Positions 52,798-62,006 of a DNA stretch of 64,000 nucleotides are shown here, in pieces; positions within the stretch are counted from its first letter, which is position 1, and each line of letters opens with the position of its first letter. The notes under the pieces are model-generated. The model did no database searches. It saw only the letters and a program-made list of their open reading frames with translations, and was not told where the DNA came from. The stretch comes from Salipiger sp. IMCC34102. Lineage in GTDB: Bacteria; Pseudomonadota; Alphaproteobacteria; Rhodobacterales; Rhodobacteraceae. Position numbers and translations under genes: made by a program. Location of the stretch: positions 496,001 through 560,000 of the forward strand of contig NZ_SELQ01000002.1 of assembly GCF_004145405.1 (NCBI RefSeq). Direction: 5' to 3'.

Positions 52798-54416
52798 GCG
52801 ACCTCGGCTCCGTCGCGGACCAGCTTCCAGTTGATCGCATCCACCAGCGCATCGAAGGACGCGTCGACTATGTTGGCCGAGACGCCCACCGTGGACCAGG
52901 TCCGCCCTTCGCTGTCGGCGCTGTCGATGATGACCCGCGTCACGGCCTCGGTCCCGCCGTTGGTGATGCGCACCTTGAAGTCCACGAGGTCGACGTCCTC
53001 TATCAGCTCCTGGAACGGGCCAAGGTCCTTGATCAGCGCGCGGCTGAGGGCGTTCACCGGGCCCTGGTCGCGGCCGTCGGGCCCCTGGCTTTCCGAGACG
53101 TTGAGCTTGCGCTCGCCCGCGATCTTGACCACCACCACGGCCTCGGACAGGGACACCATCTTGCCGCGCTTGTTGCGGCGGCGTTCGACGGTGACGCGGT
53201 AGCGCTTGACCTCGAAGAATTCCGGCATCAGGCCCAGCTCCCGCCGGGCCAGCAGTTCGAAGCTGGCCTGTGCCGTGTCGTAGGAATAGCCATTGGCCTC
53301 CTTCTCCTTGATCCGGTCGAGGATGCGCGCGAGGCGCGGATCGCCCTTCTCCACTTCGATGCCCGCCTGCATCAGGCGTTCGCGCAGGTTCGACTGGCCC
53401 GCCTGGTTCGACATCGGCACGATGCGGCTGTTGCCGACCAGCGCGGGGTCGATGTGTTCGTAGGTGGTCGGATCCTTGGCGATGGCGCTGGCGTGCAGGC
53501 CCGCCTTGTGGGCGAAGGCGGCACTGCCGATGAAGGCCGCCTGCTTGTCAGGGACGCGGTTCAGGATATCGTCCAGCGTGCGGCTGGCGGCCTTCAGACC
53601 GCGCAGGGCCTTCGGCGTGACGCCGGTCTCGAACCGGCTGGCGAAGGGTTCCTTGAGCAGCAGGGTCGGAATGAGCGTCGTCAGGTTGGCGTTCCCGCAA
53701 CGCTCGCCCAGCCCGTTGAGCGTCCCCTGGATCTGGCGCGCCCCGGCCTGCACGGCGGCAAGCGAATTGGCAGCGGCGTGTTCGGTGTCGTCATGGGTAT
53801 GGATACCCAGCCGGTCGCCGGGAATGCCGCTGTCGATCACGGCGGCGGTGATTTGCGAGACCTGCTCGGGCAGCGTGCCGCCGTTGGTGTCGCACAGGAC
53901 GATCCAGCGCGCGCCGGCGTCGTAGGCGGCGTGGACCGCCTCCAGCGCGTAGTCGGGATCGGCCTTGTAGCCGTCGAAGAAGTGTTCCGCGTCGAAGAGC
54001 GCCTCGCGCCCCTGCGCCACGATATGCGCGATCGAGGCACGGATGTTGTCGGTGTTCTCTTCGTTGGTGATGCCAAGTGCTGTCGAGACGTGGAACGAAT
54101 GGCTCTTGCCCACGATGCAGACCGCGGGCGTGCCGGCATTCAGCACCGCCGCCAGCACATCGTCGTTCTCGGCCGAGCGGCCCGCCCGCTTGGTCATCCC
54201 GAAGGCCGCGAGCGTGGGCGTGGTCTGGCCCACCGCGTCGAAATAGTCCGAATCGGTGGGGTTCGCCCCGGGCCAGCCGCCCTCGATGTAGTCGACCCCA
54301 AGGTCGCTGAGGACCTGCGTGATCCGCAGCTTCTCGTCGGTGGAGAACTGCACGCCCTGCGTCTGCTGCCCGTCACGCAGCGTCGTGTCGTAAAGGTAAA
54401 GGCGTTCCCTGCTCAT
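52791..54416 (-). CDS. cimA: (R)-citramalate synthase
   Basis: Condenses pyruvate and acetyl-CoA to citramalate, a threonine-independent route to 2-oxobutyrate for isoleucine. The 541-residue protein has the DRE-TIM barrel start LYDTTLRDGQQTQGVQFS, the metal-binding LGIHTHDDTEHAAANS and NGLGERCGNANL, and a C-terminal LeuA-like regulatory domain (about 400-541). LeuA/2-isopropylmalate synthase is the alternative, but the DGQQTQGVQFSTDEKL start and length match the CimA type. The ATG at 54416 is 67 bases after the cysS stop. Confidence 0.93.
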   Translation of the reverse strand: MSRERLYLYDTTLRDGQQTQGVQFSTDEKLRITQVLSDLGVDYIEGGWPGANPTDSDYFDAVGQTTPTLAAFGMTKRAGRSAENDDVLAAVLNAGTPAVCIVGKSHSFHVSTALGITNEENTDNIRASIAHIVAQGREALFDAEHFFDGYKADPDYALEAVHAAYDAGARWIVLCDTNGGTLPEQVSQITAAVIDSGIPGDRLGIHTHDDTEHAAANSLAAVQAGARQIQGTLNGLGERCGNANLTTLIPTLLLKEPFASRFETGVTPKALRGLKAASRTLDDILNRVPDKQAAFIGSAAFAHKAGLHASAIAKDPTTYEHIDPALVGNSRIVPMSNQAGQSNLRERLMQAGIEVEKGDPRLARILDRIKEKEANGYSYDTAQASFELLARRELGLMPEFFEVKRYRVTVERRRNKRGKMVSLSEAVVVVKIAGERKLNVSESQGPDGRDQGPVNALSRALIKDLGPFQELIEDVDLVDFKVRITNGGTEAVTRVIIDSADSEGRTWSTVGVSANIVDASFDALVDAINWKLVRDGAEVAT

Positions 54417-54483
54417 GGCCGCCCCCCCGGCGTGATCCCTGCATGAGCCAAGACAACCTTTGGCCGCATCGTCGCCCGTTGCG

Positions 54484-55920
54484 TCATTCCATGTCCTCCA
54501 GCCGGCTGGCGTCGAAACCGGGGCCTGCCGTCCAGGTCGCCTGTCCGCCCACGTCCGTGACCTGGACGCCGGCGTCGGTCAGGATGTCGCGCACGCGGTC
54601 CGCCCGGTCCCAGTCACGGTCGGCGCGCGCCTGCGCCCGCTCCGTCAGCAGCGCGTCGATCCGCGCGGCCACCTTCTCCGAGACCCCGTCACCGCCTTCA
54701 CCCCCATCGAGCCGCGGCAGCGCCGACCAGTCCGGGACGAGGCCCAGCAGGTCCAGCCCGTAGGCGAAGCCCGCCAATTGCGCCGCCGTCTTGCCCTTGG
54801 ACAGGACGTGCAGCCGGGCCAGGGCGCCGGGGGTGTTCAGATCGTTGGCCAGGACGCCCAGGAACTCCGGGTCCGCCTGCCACTTGCCGTCGCGGCGCAG
54901 CGCCTCGATCAGGTTCGGCCCGAAGCCGTGCCCGGCGAGGATGCCCATCCAGCGGCGCAGCGTCGTCTCGGCCTCGGCGCGGCGCGTCTCGGTCCAGTCC
55001 ATCGGCTTGCCGTAGTGGGTGCCCAGAAAGACCAGCCGGATGACCTCTCCGGCGATGCCCTTGTCCAGCAGGTCGCGCACGGTGAAGAAGTTGCCCAGGC
55101 TTTTGGACATCTTGCGCCCTTCGACCTGCAGCATCTCGTTGTGCAGCCAGACCTGCGCGAACTCGCCGTCCGGCGCGGCGCAGCAGCTTTGCGCGACCTC
55201 GTTCTCATGGTGGGGGAACATCAGGTCGGTGCCGCCGCCGTGGATGTCGAAGCTGTCACCGAACAGCGCCCGCGTCATGGCGGAGCATTCGATATGCCAG
55301 CCCGGACGCCCCATTCCCCAGGGGCTGTCCCAGCCCGGTTGCCCGTCGCCCGAGGGCTTCCACAGCACGAAATCCATCGCGTTGCGCTTGTAGGGCGCGA
55401 CCTCGACCCGCGCGCCCGCGATCATGTCGTCGAGCGACCGGCCCGAGAGCGCCCCGTAGGCCTCGTAGCTGTCGACGGCGAAGAGCACGTGGCCTTCCGC
55501 CTCGTAGGCATGGCCGCGCGCGATCAGATCCTCGATCATCGCGATCATCTGGGGGATATGGCCGGTCGCGCGCGGCTCGTGGTCGGGCCTGCGCGCGCCG
55601 AGCGCGTCCATGTCCTCGTGATACCAGCGGATCGTCTGGGCGGTGATGTCGCCGATCTCGCGCCCGCTTTCGGCCGCGGCGGCGTTGATCTTGTCGTCCA
55701 CGTCCGTGAAGTTGCGCGCGTAAGTGACGGCGGCTTCACCAAAGACCTCGCGCAACAGGCGGTAGAGCACGTCGAAGACCAGAACGGGCCGGGCGTTCCC
55801 CAGATGCGCGCGGGCATAGACGGTGGGCCCGCAAAGGTAGATGCGGACATTCCCGGGATCGAGGGGGACGAAGTCCTCCTTCCGGCGGGTCTTGGTGTTG
55901 TGCAGTCGGATCGTGGTCAT
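54484..55920 (-). CDS. cysS: Cysteinyl-tRNA synthetase
   Basis: Class I aminoacyl-tRNA synthetase. The 478-residue protein begins with the family sequence [20 protein letters not shown]. It has the zinc Cys in [15 protein letters not shown] with the HIGH-like HLGN, the further zinc ligands in WHIECSAM and [12 protein letters not shown], and [16 protein letters not shown]. The start is ATG 55920, divergent from the YjbR-like gene. It is likely co-transcribed with cimA downstream. Confidence 0.97.
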   Translation of the reverse strand: MTTIRLHNTKTRRKEDFVPLDPGNVRIYLCGPTVYARAHLGNARPVLVFDVLYRLLREVFGEAAVTYARNFTDVDDKINAAAAESGREIGDITAQTIRWYHEDMDALGARRPDHEPRATGHIPQMIAMIEDLIARGHAYEAEGHVLFAVDSYEAYGALSGRSLDDMIAGARVEVAPYKRNAMDFVLWKPSGDGQPGWDSPWGMGRPGWHIECSAMTRALFGDSFDIHGGGTDLMFPHHENEVAQSCCAAPDGEFAQVWLHNEMLQVEGRKMSKSLGNFFTVRDLLDKGIAGEVIRLVFLGTHYGKPMDWTETRRAEAETTLRRWMGILAGHGFGPNLIEALRRDGKWQADPEFLGVLANDLNTPGALARLHVLSKGKTAAQLAGFAYGLDLLGLVPDWSALPRLDGGEGGDGVSEKVAARIDALLTERAQARADRDWDRADRVRDILTDAGVQVTDVGGQATWTAGPGFDASRLEDME

Positions 55921-56117
55921 GGGGCCTCGCGGACGGATTGCGGCGCGGCGGCAGACCTAGCGGTTTCGGTTCAGGAGAGGAACGTGAAAAAGCGGCCTGC
56001 CGAACGGATCAGCAGGGAATAATGCAGCAAATGAGGATGCAGCGCTTGTTCATGGCAACTGACTAGCAGCCGTCACCCCGCTTGCCAAGCGTCAAGGTAT
56101 CCGGGCAGGCTCGGGGC

Positions 56118-56468
56118 ATGAGCCGACAGATTGCGACAAACATCTGCACCGCCCTGCCCGGTTCGACCTGCGACGACCTGCTGGGTCCGGGCCACGACAG
56201 CTGGAAAGTCGGCGGCAAGATATTCGCCTCGATCGGGGCGGCCTCTTCCACCGTGTCGGTCAAGACCGACAGCGTCGAGACCGCAACCATGTTGATCGAC
56301 GCCGGGGCGGCACGGCGGGCGGCCTATTTCCACCGCTCCTGGGTCGCCGTCCCGCTGGACGCAGCACCGGAGGACCTGCGCCACAGGCTCGTCACCTCCT
56401 ACACGCTGATCCGGGCAAAGCTGCCGAAGTCGGTTCGCGATGAATTGCCCCCCTATCCAGAGGGTTGA
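56118..56468 (+). CDS. MmcQ/YjbR-family protein
   Basis: A 116-residue protein of the YjbR/MmcQ fold: PGSTCDDLLGPGHDSWKVGGKIFASIG at its start (given in part: GHDSWKVGGKIFASI) and KTDSVETATMLIDAGAARRA. The fold resembles a DNA-binding module (CyaY-like), but no target is known. The start ATG 56118 is preferred; an in-frame TTG upstream has no support. It is followed closely by the aminotransferase gene on the same strand. Confidence 0.85.
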   Translation: MSRQIATNICTALPGSTCDDLLGPGHDSWKVGGKIFASIGAASSTVSVKTDSVETATMLIDAGAARRAAYFHRSWVAVPLDAAPEDLRHRLVTSYTLIRAKLPKSVRDELPPYPEG

Positions 56469-56499
56469 CACGCCGCTGCCGGAACTGTCGGGTGCGGGC

Positions 56500-57687
56500 A
56501 TGAAACTCTCAGATCGCATACAGAATATCGTCACCGGCGGCGACGACGGCTGGTCCGTCTTCTACCGCGCCCGCGCGTTGCGCGACGCCGGTCATCCCAT
56601 CATCGAGCTCACCATGGGCGAGCACGACATCGGCACCGATCGCGCGATCCTCGACGCGATGCACGAAAGCGGGCTGGCGGGCCATACCGGCTACAGCCTG
56701 GTGCCCGGCATGCCGGAGTTGCGTGCCGCCGTGGCCGCCCGCCTGCAGGAACGCACCGGCGTGCCCACGGGGTCCGAGAACGTCGTCATCACCCCCGGCG
56801 GCCAGGCCGCGCTCTTCGCCGCCCATGCCGCAGCCTGCGATCCGGGCGACGCGGCGCTCTTCATCGATCCCTATTACGCGACCTATCCCGGCACGATCCG
56901 CGCGGTGGGCGCCACGCCGCGCCCGGTCCGGGTCCGCGCGGAGGACGGCTTTCGTCCCCAACGTGCCGATCTCGAAGCCACGGCGGGTCCCGACGCACGG
57001 TCCTTGCTGATCAATTCGCCCAACAACCCCACCGGTGCCGTCTACGACCGTGCCACGCTGGAGGAGATCGCGGGCGTCTGCCAGGACCGCGATTTGTGGC
57101 TGATCTCGGACGAGGTCTACGACACGCAGGTCTGGGAGGGGGACCATATCTCTCCGCGCAGCCTGGACGGCATGGCCGGACGGACGCTGGTCGTGGGCTC
57201 CATGTCCAAGAGCCACGCGATGACCGGCAGCCGCGTGGGCTGGGTCGCGGGCCCGGCGGAGGCGATCCACGCCATCGGCGATCTTGCCACGCACAACACC
57301 TACGGCATCCCGCCCTTCATCCAGCGGGCGGCGCTTTTTGCGCTGGGCCGCGGTACGGAGCCGGAACAGCAGGTGGCCGAGCCCTTCCGCCGTCGCCGCA
57401 GCATCGTGCTGCGGGCCCTGGACGGACAGCGGGCGATCACCGCCTCGCCCATCGACGGGGCGATGTATGCCATGCTGGACGTGCGCGCGACGGGCATGAC
57501 GGGGCTCGACTTCGCCAACGGGCTTCTTGATGCCGAACAGATCGGCGTCATGCCGGGCGAAAGCTTCGGCCAAGGCGGCGCGGGTCACATCCGCGTCGCG
57601 ATGACGGTCGAGGATTCGCGGCTGGAAGAGGCGCTGGGACGCATCGTCGCCTACGCCGAGGGTCTGATGGCCGCGCGTACCGCCTGA
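56500..57687 (+). CDS. Pyridoxal phosphate-dependent aminotransferase, class I/II
   Basis: A 395-residue fold-type I aminotransferase. GHTGYSLVPGMPELRAAVA and VVITPGGQAALFAAHAA are substrate- and PLP-phosphate-side motifs. INSPNNPTGAVYD has the Asn that binds the PLP ring, SDEVYDTQVW follows it, and Lys237 in GSMSKSHAMTGSRVGW forms the Schiff base. It resembles aspartate-like aminotransferases, but the exact amino acid is not clear. The start ATG 56500 gives MKLSDRIQNIVTGG. An ATG at 56440 would overlap the previous gene by 29 bases. Confidence 0.88.
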   Translation: MKLSDRIQNIVTGGDDGWSVFYRARALRDAGHPIIELTMGEHDIGTDRAILDAMHESGLAGHTGYSLVPGMPELRAAVAARLQERTGVPTGSENVVITPGGQAALFAAHAAACDPGDAALFIDPYYATYPGTIRAVGATPRPVRVRAEDGFRPQRADLEATAGPDARSLLINSPNNPTGAVYDRATLEEIAGVCQDRDLWLISDEVYDTQVWEGDHISPRSLDGMAGRTLVVGSMSKSHAMTGSRVGWVAGPAEAIHAIGDLATHNTYGIPPFIQRAALFALGRGTEPEQQVAEPFRRRRSIVLRALDGQRAITASPIDGAMYAMLDVRATGMTGLDFANGLLDAEQIGVMPGESFGQGGAGHIRVAMTVEDSRLEEALGRIVAYAEGLMAARTA

Positions 57688-57706
57688 CGGCGATCCCGCA
57701 AAGAAG

Positions 57707-57731
57707 AACGGGCCTCCGAAGAGGCCCGTTT
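57707..57731. terminator. Bidirectional terminator between convergent genes
   Basis: A perfect 10-bp stem (AACGGGCCTC at 57707-57716 with GAGGCCCGTT at 57721-57730) around CGAA. On the plus strand it is followed by T and then CACG; on the minus strand by CTTCTTTG, which is the better U-rich tail. It ends the aminotransferase and the small porin transcripts. Confidence 0.88.
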
Positions 57732-57753
57732 CACGTCCCAGTCGCAGGCGCGA

Positions 57754-58335
57754 TCAGAATGCGAAGGACACGCGCAGCGACACCGTGGAGGCGTCGACGT
57801 CCGCGCCGCCGTCGTTGAAGTCGTCGAACTGGTGCTCGAGGTATTCGCCCGAGACGCGGATGTTTTCGTTGGCGGCGTACGCCAGGCCCAGACCGTAGAA
57901 CGCACCGGTGTCATCGACACTGTCGACACCGTTGTCCACGTCCAGCTGGGCGACACCGGCGGTCACGTAGGGCAGGAAGCTGCCCGCGTTGTAGCCCGCG
58001 ATCCCCTTCAGCCGTGCGACGCTTGCGTCGTCGAAGCCGTCGACGTCCAGATCGTCGTAATCGATTTCACCACCGACGACCACGGTCCCGAGGTCATAGA
58101 GGTAACCGGCGTGAACGCCGAAGCCATCCGCATCCGCGTCGGCATCGCCGACTTCGACGTCGCCCGTGACGATCTGGCCACCGGCGTAGAAGCCCGTCCA
58201 GCTGGGGTCCAGCACCACGGGCGCCGGGGCGACGGGCTGCGGTGCGGGGGTCGCGACGGCGTCGGCCAGGCTGCCCGCATGGGCGATACCGGCGGTGCCG
58301 ATCAGTGCTGCGGTGGTGATTGCGAGCGTTCTCAT
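57754..58335 (-). CDS. Small outer-membrane beta-barrel protein
   Basis: A 193-residue exported protein with a signal peptide (MRTLAITTAALIGTAGIAHA), a short Pro/Ala-rich segment and an eight-stranded-barrel-like body of alternating strands: TGFYAGGQIVTGDVEVG, FGVHAGYLYDLGTVVVGGEID in part, FYGLGLAYAANENIRVSGEY and the terminal LRVSFAF. It resembles the OmpA-like/porin-family Omp25 type of alphaproteobacteria. It is rich in Asp, perhaps for binding cations. The start ATG 58335 has GAGG seven bases upstream. Confidence 0.82.
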   Translation of the reverse strand: MRTLAITTAALIGTAGIAHAGSLADAVATPAPQPVAPAPVVLDPSWTGFYAGGQIVTGDVEVGDADADADGFGVHAGYLYDLGTVVVGGEIDYDDLDVDGFDDASVARLKGIAGYNAGSFLPYVTAGVAQLDVDNGVDSVDDTGAFYGLGLAYAANENIRVSGEYLEHQFDDFNDGGADVDASTVSLRVSFAF

Positions 58336-58457
58336 GTCAGTGCCTCTTTCTTGACTGCTGTCTCTCAACCCGCCAGCTATGCCCGTGTTCCTCCCGGCGC
58401 AATGGGACCGGCCACTTTTCGGCCGAACCTTGCCGAATTTCGTCGCGTTCCAACCCC

Positions 58458-59585
58458 TTACCGAACGGCAGCCCGAGGGCGCGCCGCCTGTCCCGACGGG
58501 CGCGACAGCGTACCGCCGCTGACCGCGGCCCGCACGCCGGTCGTACCTTCGCAGGAGGTGGGCAAGCCTCGCGCCACGCGCACGGCGAGGTGGGCGAAGG
58601 CCTGCGCCTCCAGCATGTCACCGTCGAGGCCCGCCTCTTCCACCGGACGCAGCCGGACGGGAATCGAGGCCTCGATCATCCGCATCATCGTTGGGTTGTG
58701 CCGCCCGCCGCCGCAGACCCAGACCGTCTCGGGCGGGGCGGGACAGAATTCGAGCGCCGCCGCCACGCTAAGCGCCGTGGCCGCGGTGAGGGTCGCCGCG
58801 GCATCGGCGTCGCCCAGGGAGGTGACGGCCTCGGCCAGCGTGCGGAAGGTGTCGCGGTCGAGCGACTTCGGCGGGATCTTGTAGAAGTAGCCGTGCTCCA
58901 GGAAGGCCGCCACGATGTCGTCGTCGATCGTGCCACGCGCGGCCCATGCGCCGTCCTCGTCGCGGGCCTGCCCGGTGCGTGCCATCAGCGCGTCGTCCAG
59001 TAGCGCGTTCGCAGGGCCGGTGTCGAAGGCCAGAAGCGCGCCCGGCGCCTCGGGGCGGTCGCAGGCGGGGTCGATCCAGGTCAGGTTTCCGACCCCGCCG
59101 AGGTTCAGGAACGCAAGCGGCGCGGTGGCCTTCATCCACTTGGCCAGCGCGAAGTGATAGAACGGGGCCAGCGGCGCCCCCTGCCCGCCCAGCCGCACGT
59201 CGGCACTGCGGAAGTCCCAGACGACCGGCACGCCAAGACGCTCTGCCAGGTCCGCGCCGTCCCCCACCTGGTGGGTGCCGCGGCCTTGCGGATCGTGGGC
59301 CAGGGTCTGGCCGTGGAAGCCGATCAGATCGACGCTCTCGAACCCCGAGAGCAGCACGTCGTGGCCCTTGAGGATGATCGCCGCCGCCTCGGCCACGTCA
59401 TCCTCCGGCCAGCGGCCCAGGGCGCGTCGCAATGCGGCACGTTCGGGGGTGGAATACTCGCGGTAGTCGCTGGGACCGAAGTCCACGATACGCTCGCCGT
59501 CGGTGACCAGCACGGCGGCGTCGATCCCGTCGAGAGAGGTGCCGGACATCGCGCCCAGCGCACGGATCGGTCCGGTGATCTTCAT
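58458..59585 (-). CDS. anmK: Anhydro-N-acetylmuramic acid kinase
   Basis: Phosphorylates and opens 1,6-anhydroMurNAc during cell-wall recycling. The 375-residue protein has [48 protein letters not shown] and [13 protein letters not shown], all family signatures of the ASKHA-fold sugar kinase. The start ATG 59585 follows a GGAAAGAG site. A longer opening to 59648 would overlap the start of the divergent tyrS and is rejected. The substrate is the product of lytic transglycosylases, one of which is encoded at 24.7 kb. Confidence 0.95.
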   Translation of the reverse strand: MKITGPIRALGAMSGTSLDGIDAAVLVTDGERIVDFGPSDYREYSTPERAALRRALGRWPEDDVAEAAAIILKGHDVLLSGFESVDLIGFHGQTLAHDPQGRGTHQVGDGADLAERLGVPVVWDFRSADVRLGGQGAPLAPFYHFALAKWMKATAPLAFLNLGGVGNLTWIDPACDRPEAPGALLAFDTGPANALLDDALMARTGQARDEDGAWAARGTIDDDIVAAFLEHGYFYKIPPKSLDRDTFRTLAEAVTSLGDADAAATLTAATALSVAAALEFCPAPPETVWVCGGGRHNPTMMRMIEASIPVRLRPVEEAGLDGDMLEAQAFAHLAVRVARGLPTSCEGTTGVRAAVSGGTLSRPSGQAARPRAAVR

Positions 59586-59646
59586 GCTCTTTCCCTTCGT
59601 GCCGACCGCCGCTATTGATGCCCCCTCACGACCCGAGGAACAAGCC

Positions 59647-60897
59647 ATGACCTACCATCCCAAGTCGGACTTCATCGCGGTGATGAAGGAACGCGGCTTC
59701 CTGGCGGATTGCACCGATTACCAGGGCATGGACGAGGCGTTGAGCGCGGGGGTCGTGCCCGCCTATATCGGCTACGATGCCACCGCCGCGTCGCTTCACG
59801 TGGGCCACCTGATGAACATCATGGTCCTGCGCTGGCTGCAGAAGACCGGTCACAAGCCGATCACCCTGATGGGTGGCGGGACCACGAAGGTGGGCGATCC
59901 AAGCTTCCGCTCGGACGAGCGCCCGCTGCTGGGGCCCGACCAGATCCAGGACAACATCGACCGGATGCAGCGGGTCTTCGCACAGTACCTGTCCTACGGC
60001 GACGGGCCGACGGATGCAGTCATGCTCAACAACGCTGAATGGCTGGACCAGCTGAACTACCTCGATTTCCTGCGCGACATCGGGCGGCATTTCAGCGTGA
60101 ACCGCATGCTGTCCTTCGAGAGCGTCAAGTCGCGGCTCGACCGCGAGCAATCGCTGTCGTTCCTCGAGTTCAACTACATGATCCTGCAGGCCTACGACTT
60201 CCTGGAGCTCAACCGCCGGCACGGCTGCCTTCTGCAGATGGGCGGATCCGACCAGTGGGGCAACATCGTCAACGGGATCGACCTGACCCGCCGCGTCGCC
60301 GACACCGAGATCTTCGGTCTGACGACGCCGCTTCTGACGACCTCCGACGGGCGCAAGATGGGCAAGAGTGCGGGGGGTGCCGTATGGCTGAACGGCGACA
60401 TGCTGAGCCCCTACGAGTTCTGGCAGTTCTGGCGCAACACCACGGACGCGGACACGGGCAAGTTCCTCAAGCTCTTCACCGAGCTGCCGGTCGCGGAATG
60501 CGATCGTCTGGGCGCGCTGCAAGGGTCGGAGATCAACGAGGCCAAGATCCGGCTCGCCAACGAGGTCACGGCGCTTCTGCACGGCGAGGACGCCGCCCGC
60601 GCGGCGGAGGCCACCGCACGCGAGGTCTTCGAGCAAGGCGGCGTGGGCGCGGATCTGCCCACGCTGGAGCTGTCGCCCGCGGACATCGGCGCGGGGATTT
60701 CCATCGTGCAGCTGATCGTCCGGGCAGGCCTCGCCGGTTCGGGCAAGGAAGCCAAGCGCCTGATCGCGGAGAACGGCGCACGTCTGAACGATGCCCCGCT
60801 GGAGGACGCGGGCCTGATGGTCACGCCGGATATGCTGGACAGCCCGCTCAAGCTGAGCGCCGGCAAGAAGCGTCACGCGCTGGTCAAGCGCGCCTAG
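59647..60897 (+). CDS. tyrS: Tyrosyl-tRNA synthetase
   Basis: A 416-residue class I synthetase. [20 protein letters not shown] has the HIGH-like motif HVGH at 51-54, [17 protein letters not shown] is the tyrosine and ATP site, and KMGKS at 237-241 is the KMSKS loop. The C-terminal 70 residues are an S4 RNA-binding domain ([20 protein letters not shown]). It is divergent from anmK by 61 bases. Its stop codon overlaps the stop of a convergent microprotein gene by two bases. Confidence 0.97.
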   Translation: MTYHPKSDFIAVMKERGFLADCTDYQGMDEALSAGVVPAYIGYDATAASLHVGHLMNIMVLRWLQKTGHKPITLMGGGTTKVGDPSFRSDERPLLGPDQIQDNIDRMQRVFAQYLSYGDGPTDAVMLNNAEWLDQLNYLDFLRDIGRHFSVNRMLSFESVKSRLDREQSLSFLEFNYMILQAYDFLELNRRHGCLLQMGGSDQWGNIVNGIDLTRRVADTEIFGLTTPLLTTSDGRKMGKSAGGAVWLNGDMLSPYEFWQFWRNTTDADTGKFLKLFTELPVAECDRLGALQGSEINEAKIRLANEVTALLHGEDAARAAEATAREVFEQGGVGADLPTLELSPADIGAGISIVQLIVRAGLAGSGKEAKRLIAENGARLNDAPLEDAGLMVTPDMLDSPLKLSAGKKRHALVKRA

Positions 60898-61046
60898 ACC
60901 AGCGCCAGCACGACCCAGAGCAACAAGAGCGGCAGGCAGACCGCCGCGGCCAACAGCGCCGCACCCAACACCGTCGGGTGCGGCGCGCTGGCCTGAACAC
61001 CCAGCACGGGGTGTGAGGTGACCTTGGGGACGCTCCTGGATTTCAT
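60894..61046 (-). CDS. Membrane microprotein of 50 residues convergent with tyrS
   Basis: A short gene with ATG at 61046 and TAG at 60896-60894. The protein opens [20 protein letters not shown] and has a hydrophobic stretch from about residue 26 to the end, rich in Leu, Ala and Val. A GAGGG site is well placed upstream on the minus strand. The coding sequence overlaps the tyrS end by three bases. It looks like a tail-anchored or single-pass protein. I do not recognise a family, and expression is unproven. Confidence 0.55.
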   Translation of the reverse strand: MKSRSVPKVTSHPVLGVQASAPHPTVLGAALLAAAVCLPLLLLWVVLALV

Positions 61047-61091
61047 GGCCCTCTTAACGCAGCTTTAGGTTTCCGGCGCGTTAATCGGGGC

Positions 61092-61955
61092 ATGAAGGAT
61101 TTCCTCCTGTCCCGCCCTCCGGTTCCGCTGGTGCAATCGCCCGCCTTCGCCACGGCGGTGCGCCACCTCGGGGGCCAGGCAGAGCTGCGGGCCTTGCCGG
61201 ATGGCGGGTCGGTCGTCACGGTCTCGCGTCGCCTGCCCCTGCGCAGGGCCTTGCGTATGGTCTCGCGCGGGCCTGTCTTCGGGGCGCATACCGCGCCGGA
61301 GGACCGTCTGGCTTGTCTGCGCGGGCTGAGGCTTCACGTGGTCAATGCCCCCGATCCGGATGCGGGGCCGATGTTGCGCGCGGCCGGTTTCGGACAGGTG
61401 ATGACCGCGGCGACGGTCGCGCAACTGACGACGCAACCCGATCTCGACCGGCAACTGGCCAACGCCCGGCCGAAATGGCGGAGCGATGCGCGCCAGGGGC
61501 TCCGCGCGGGGCTCGACCTGTGGTGCCGACCGTTCGAGACCGGTCGGGACGGCTGGCTTCTGACCCGTGATCTGGCCGCCCAGCGCCGCAAGGGCTACCG
61601 CGCGCTGCCGCCCGCCCTGTTGCGAGCGTTGCACCACGTGGCCCCGGGGGATCTGACCATGGCGGGGGCCGATCTCGACGGACGGACGGTGGCGGCGATG
61701 CTGTTCATCCGGCATGGAACATGCGCGACCTACCAGATCGGCTGGTCGGGCGCGCTCGGCCGTCGGGACCGCGCGCACCACGCGATGCTCGCACATGTGG
61801 CCCCGCGCTTCCACGCCTCGGGCGTGACGCAGATAGAGCTTGGCATGCTCGACACCGCGGCCACCCCCGGCCTTGCCCGGTTCAAGCTGGGGTCGGGAGC
61901 ACGGCCGCAAACCCTGGGCGGGACATGGATACGAATGCCGGGTTGGCGCGGGTAA
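61092..61955 (+). CDS. GNAT/FemAB-like acyltransferase
   Basis: A 287-residue protein whose second half resembles the GNAT-fold (BioF2-like/FemAB) group: LTMAGADLDGRTVAAMLFIRHGTCATYQIGW in part (GRTVAAMLFIRHG) and HAMLAHVAPRFHASGVTQIELG. Typical members transfer acyl or aminoacyl groups to peptidoglycan or to lipids, but this one has no assignable substrate. The start is ATG 61092 with a weak ribosome site. The antiporter gene starts 51 bases downstream. Confidence 0.75.
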   Translation: MKDFLLSRPPVPLVQSPAFATAVRHLGGQAELRALPDGGSVVTVSRRLPLRRALRMVSRGPVFGAHTAPEDRLACLRGLRLHVVNAPDPDAGPMLRAAGFGQVMTAATVAQLTTQPDLDRQLANARPKWRSDARQGLRAGLDLWCRPFETGRDGWLLTRDLAAQRRKGYRALPPALLRALHHVAPGDLTMAGADLDGRTVAAMLFIRHGTCATYQIGWSGALGRRDRAHHAMLAHVAPRFHASGVTQIELGMLDTAATPGLARFKLGSGARPQTLGGTWIRMPGWRG

Positions 61956-62006
61956 GATCGGCGTGATACCCCCGGCGGACACGCCCCCCGCGCCGGACCC
62001 TTGCCG

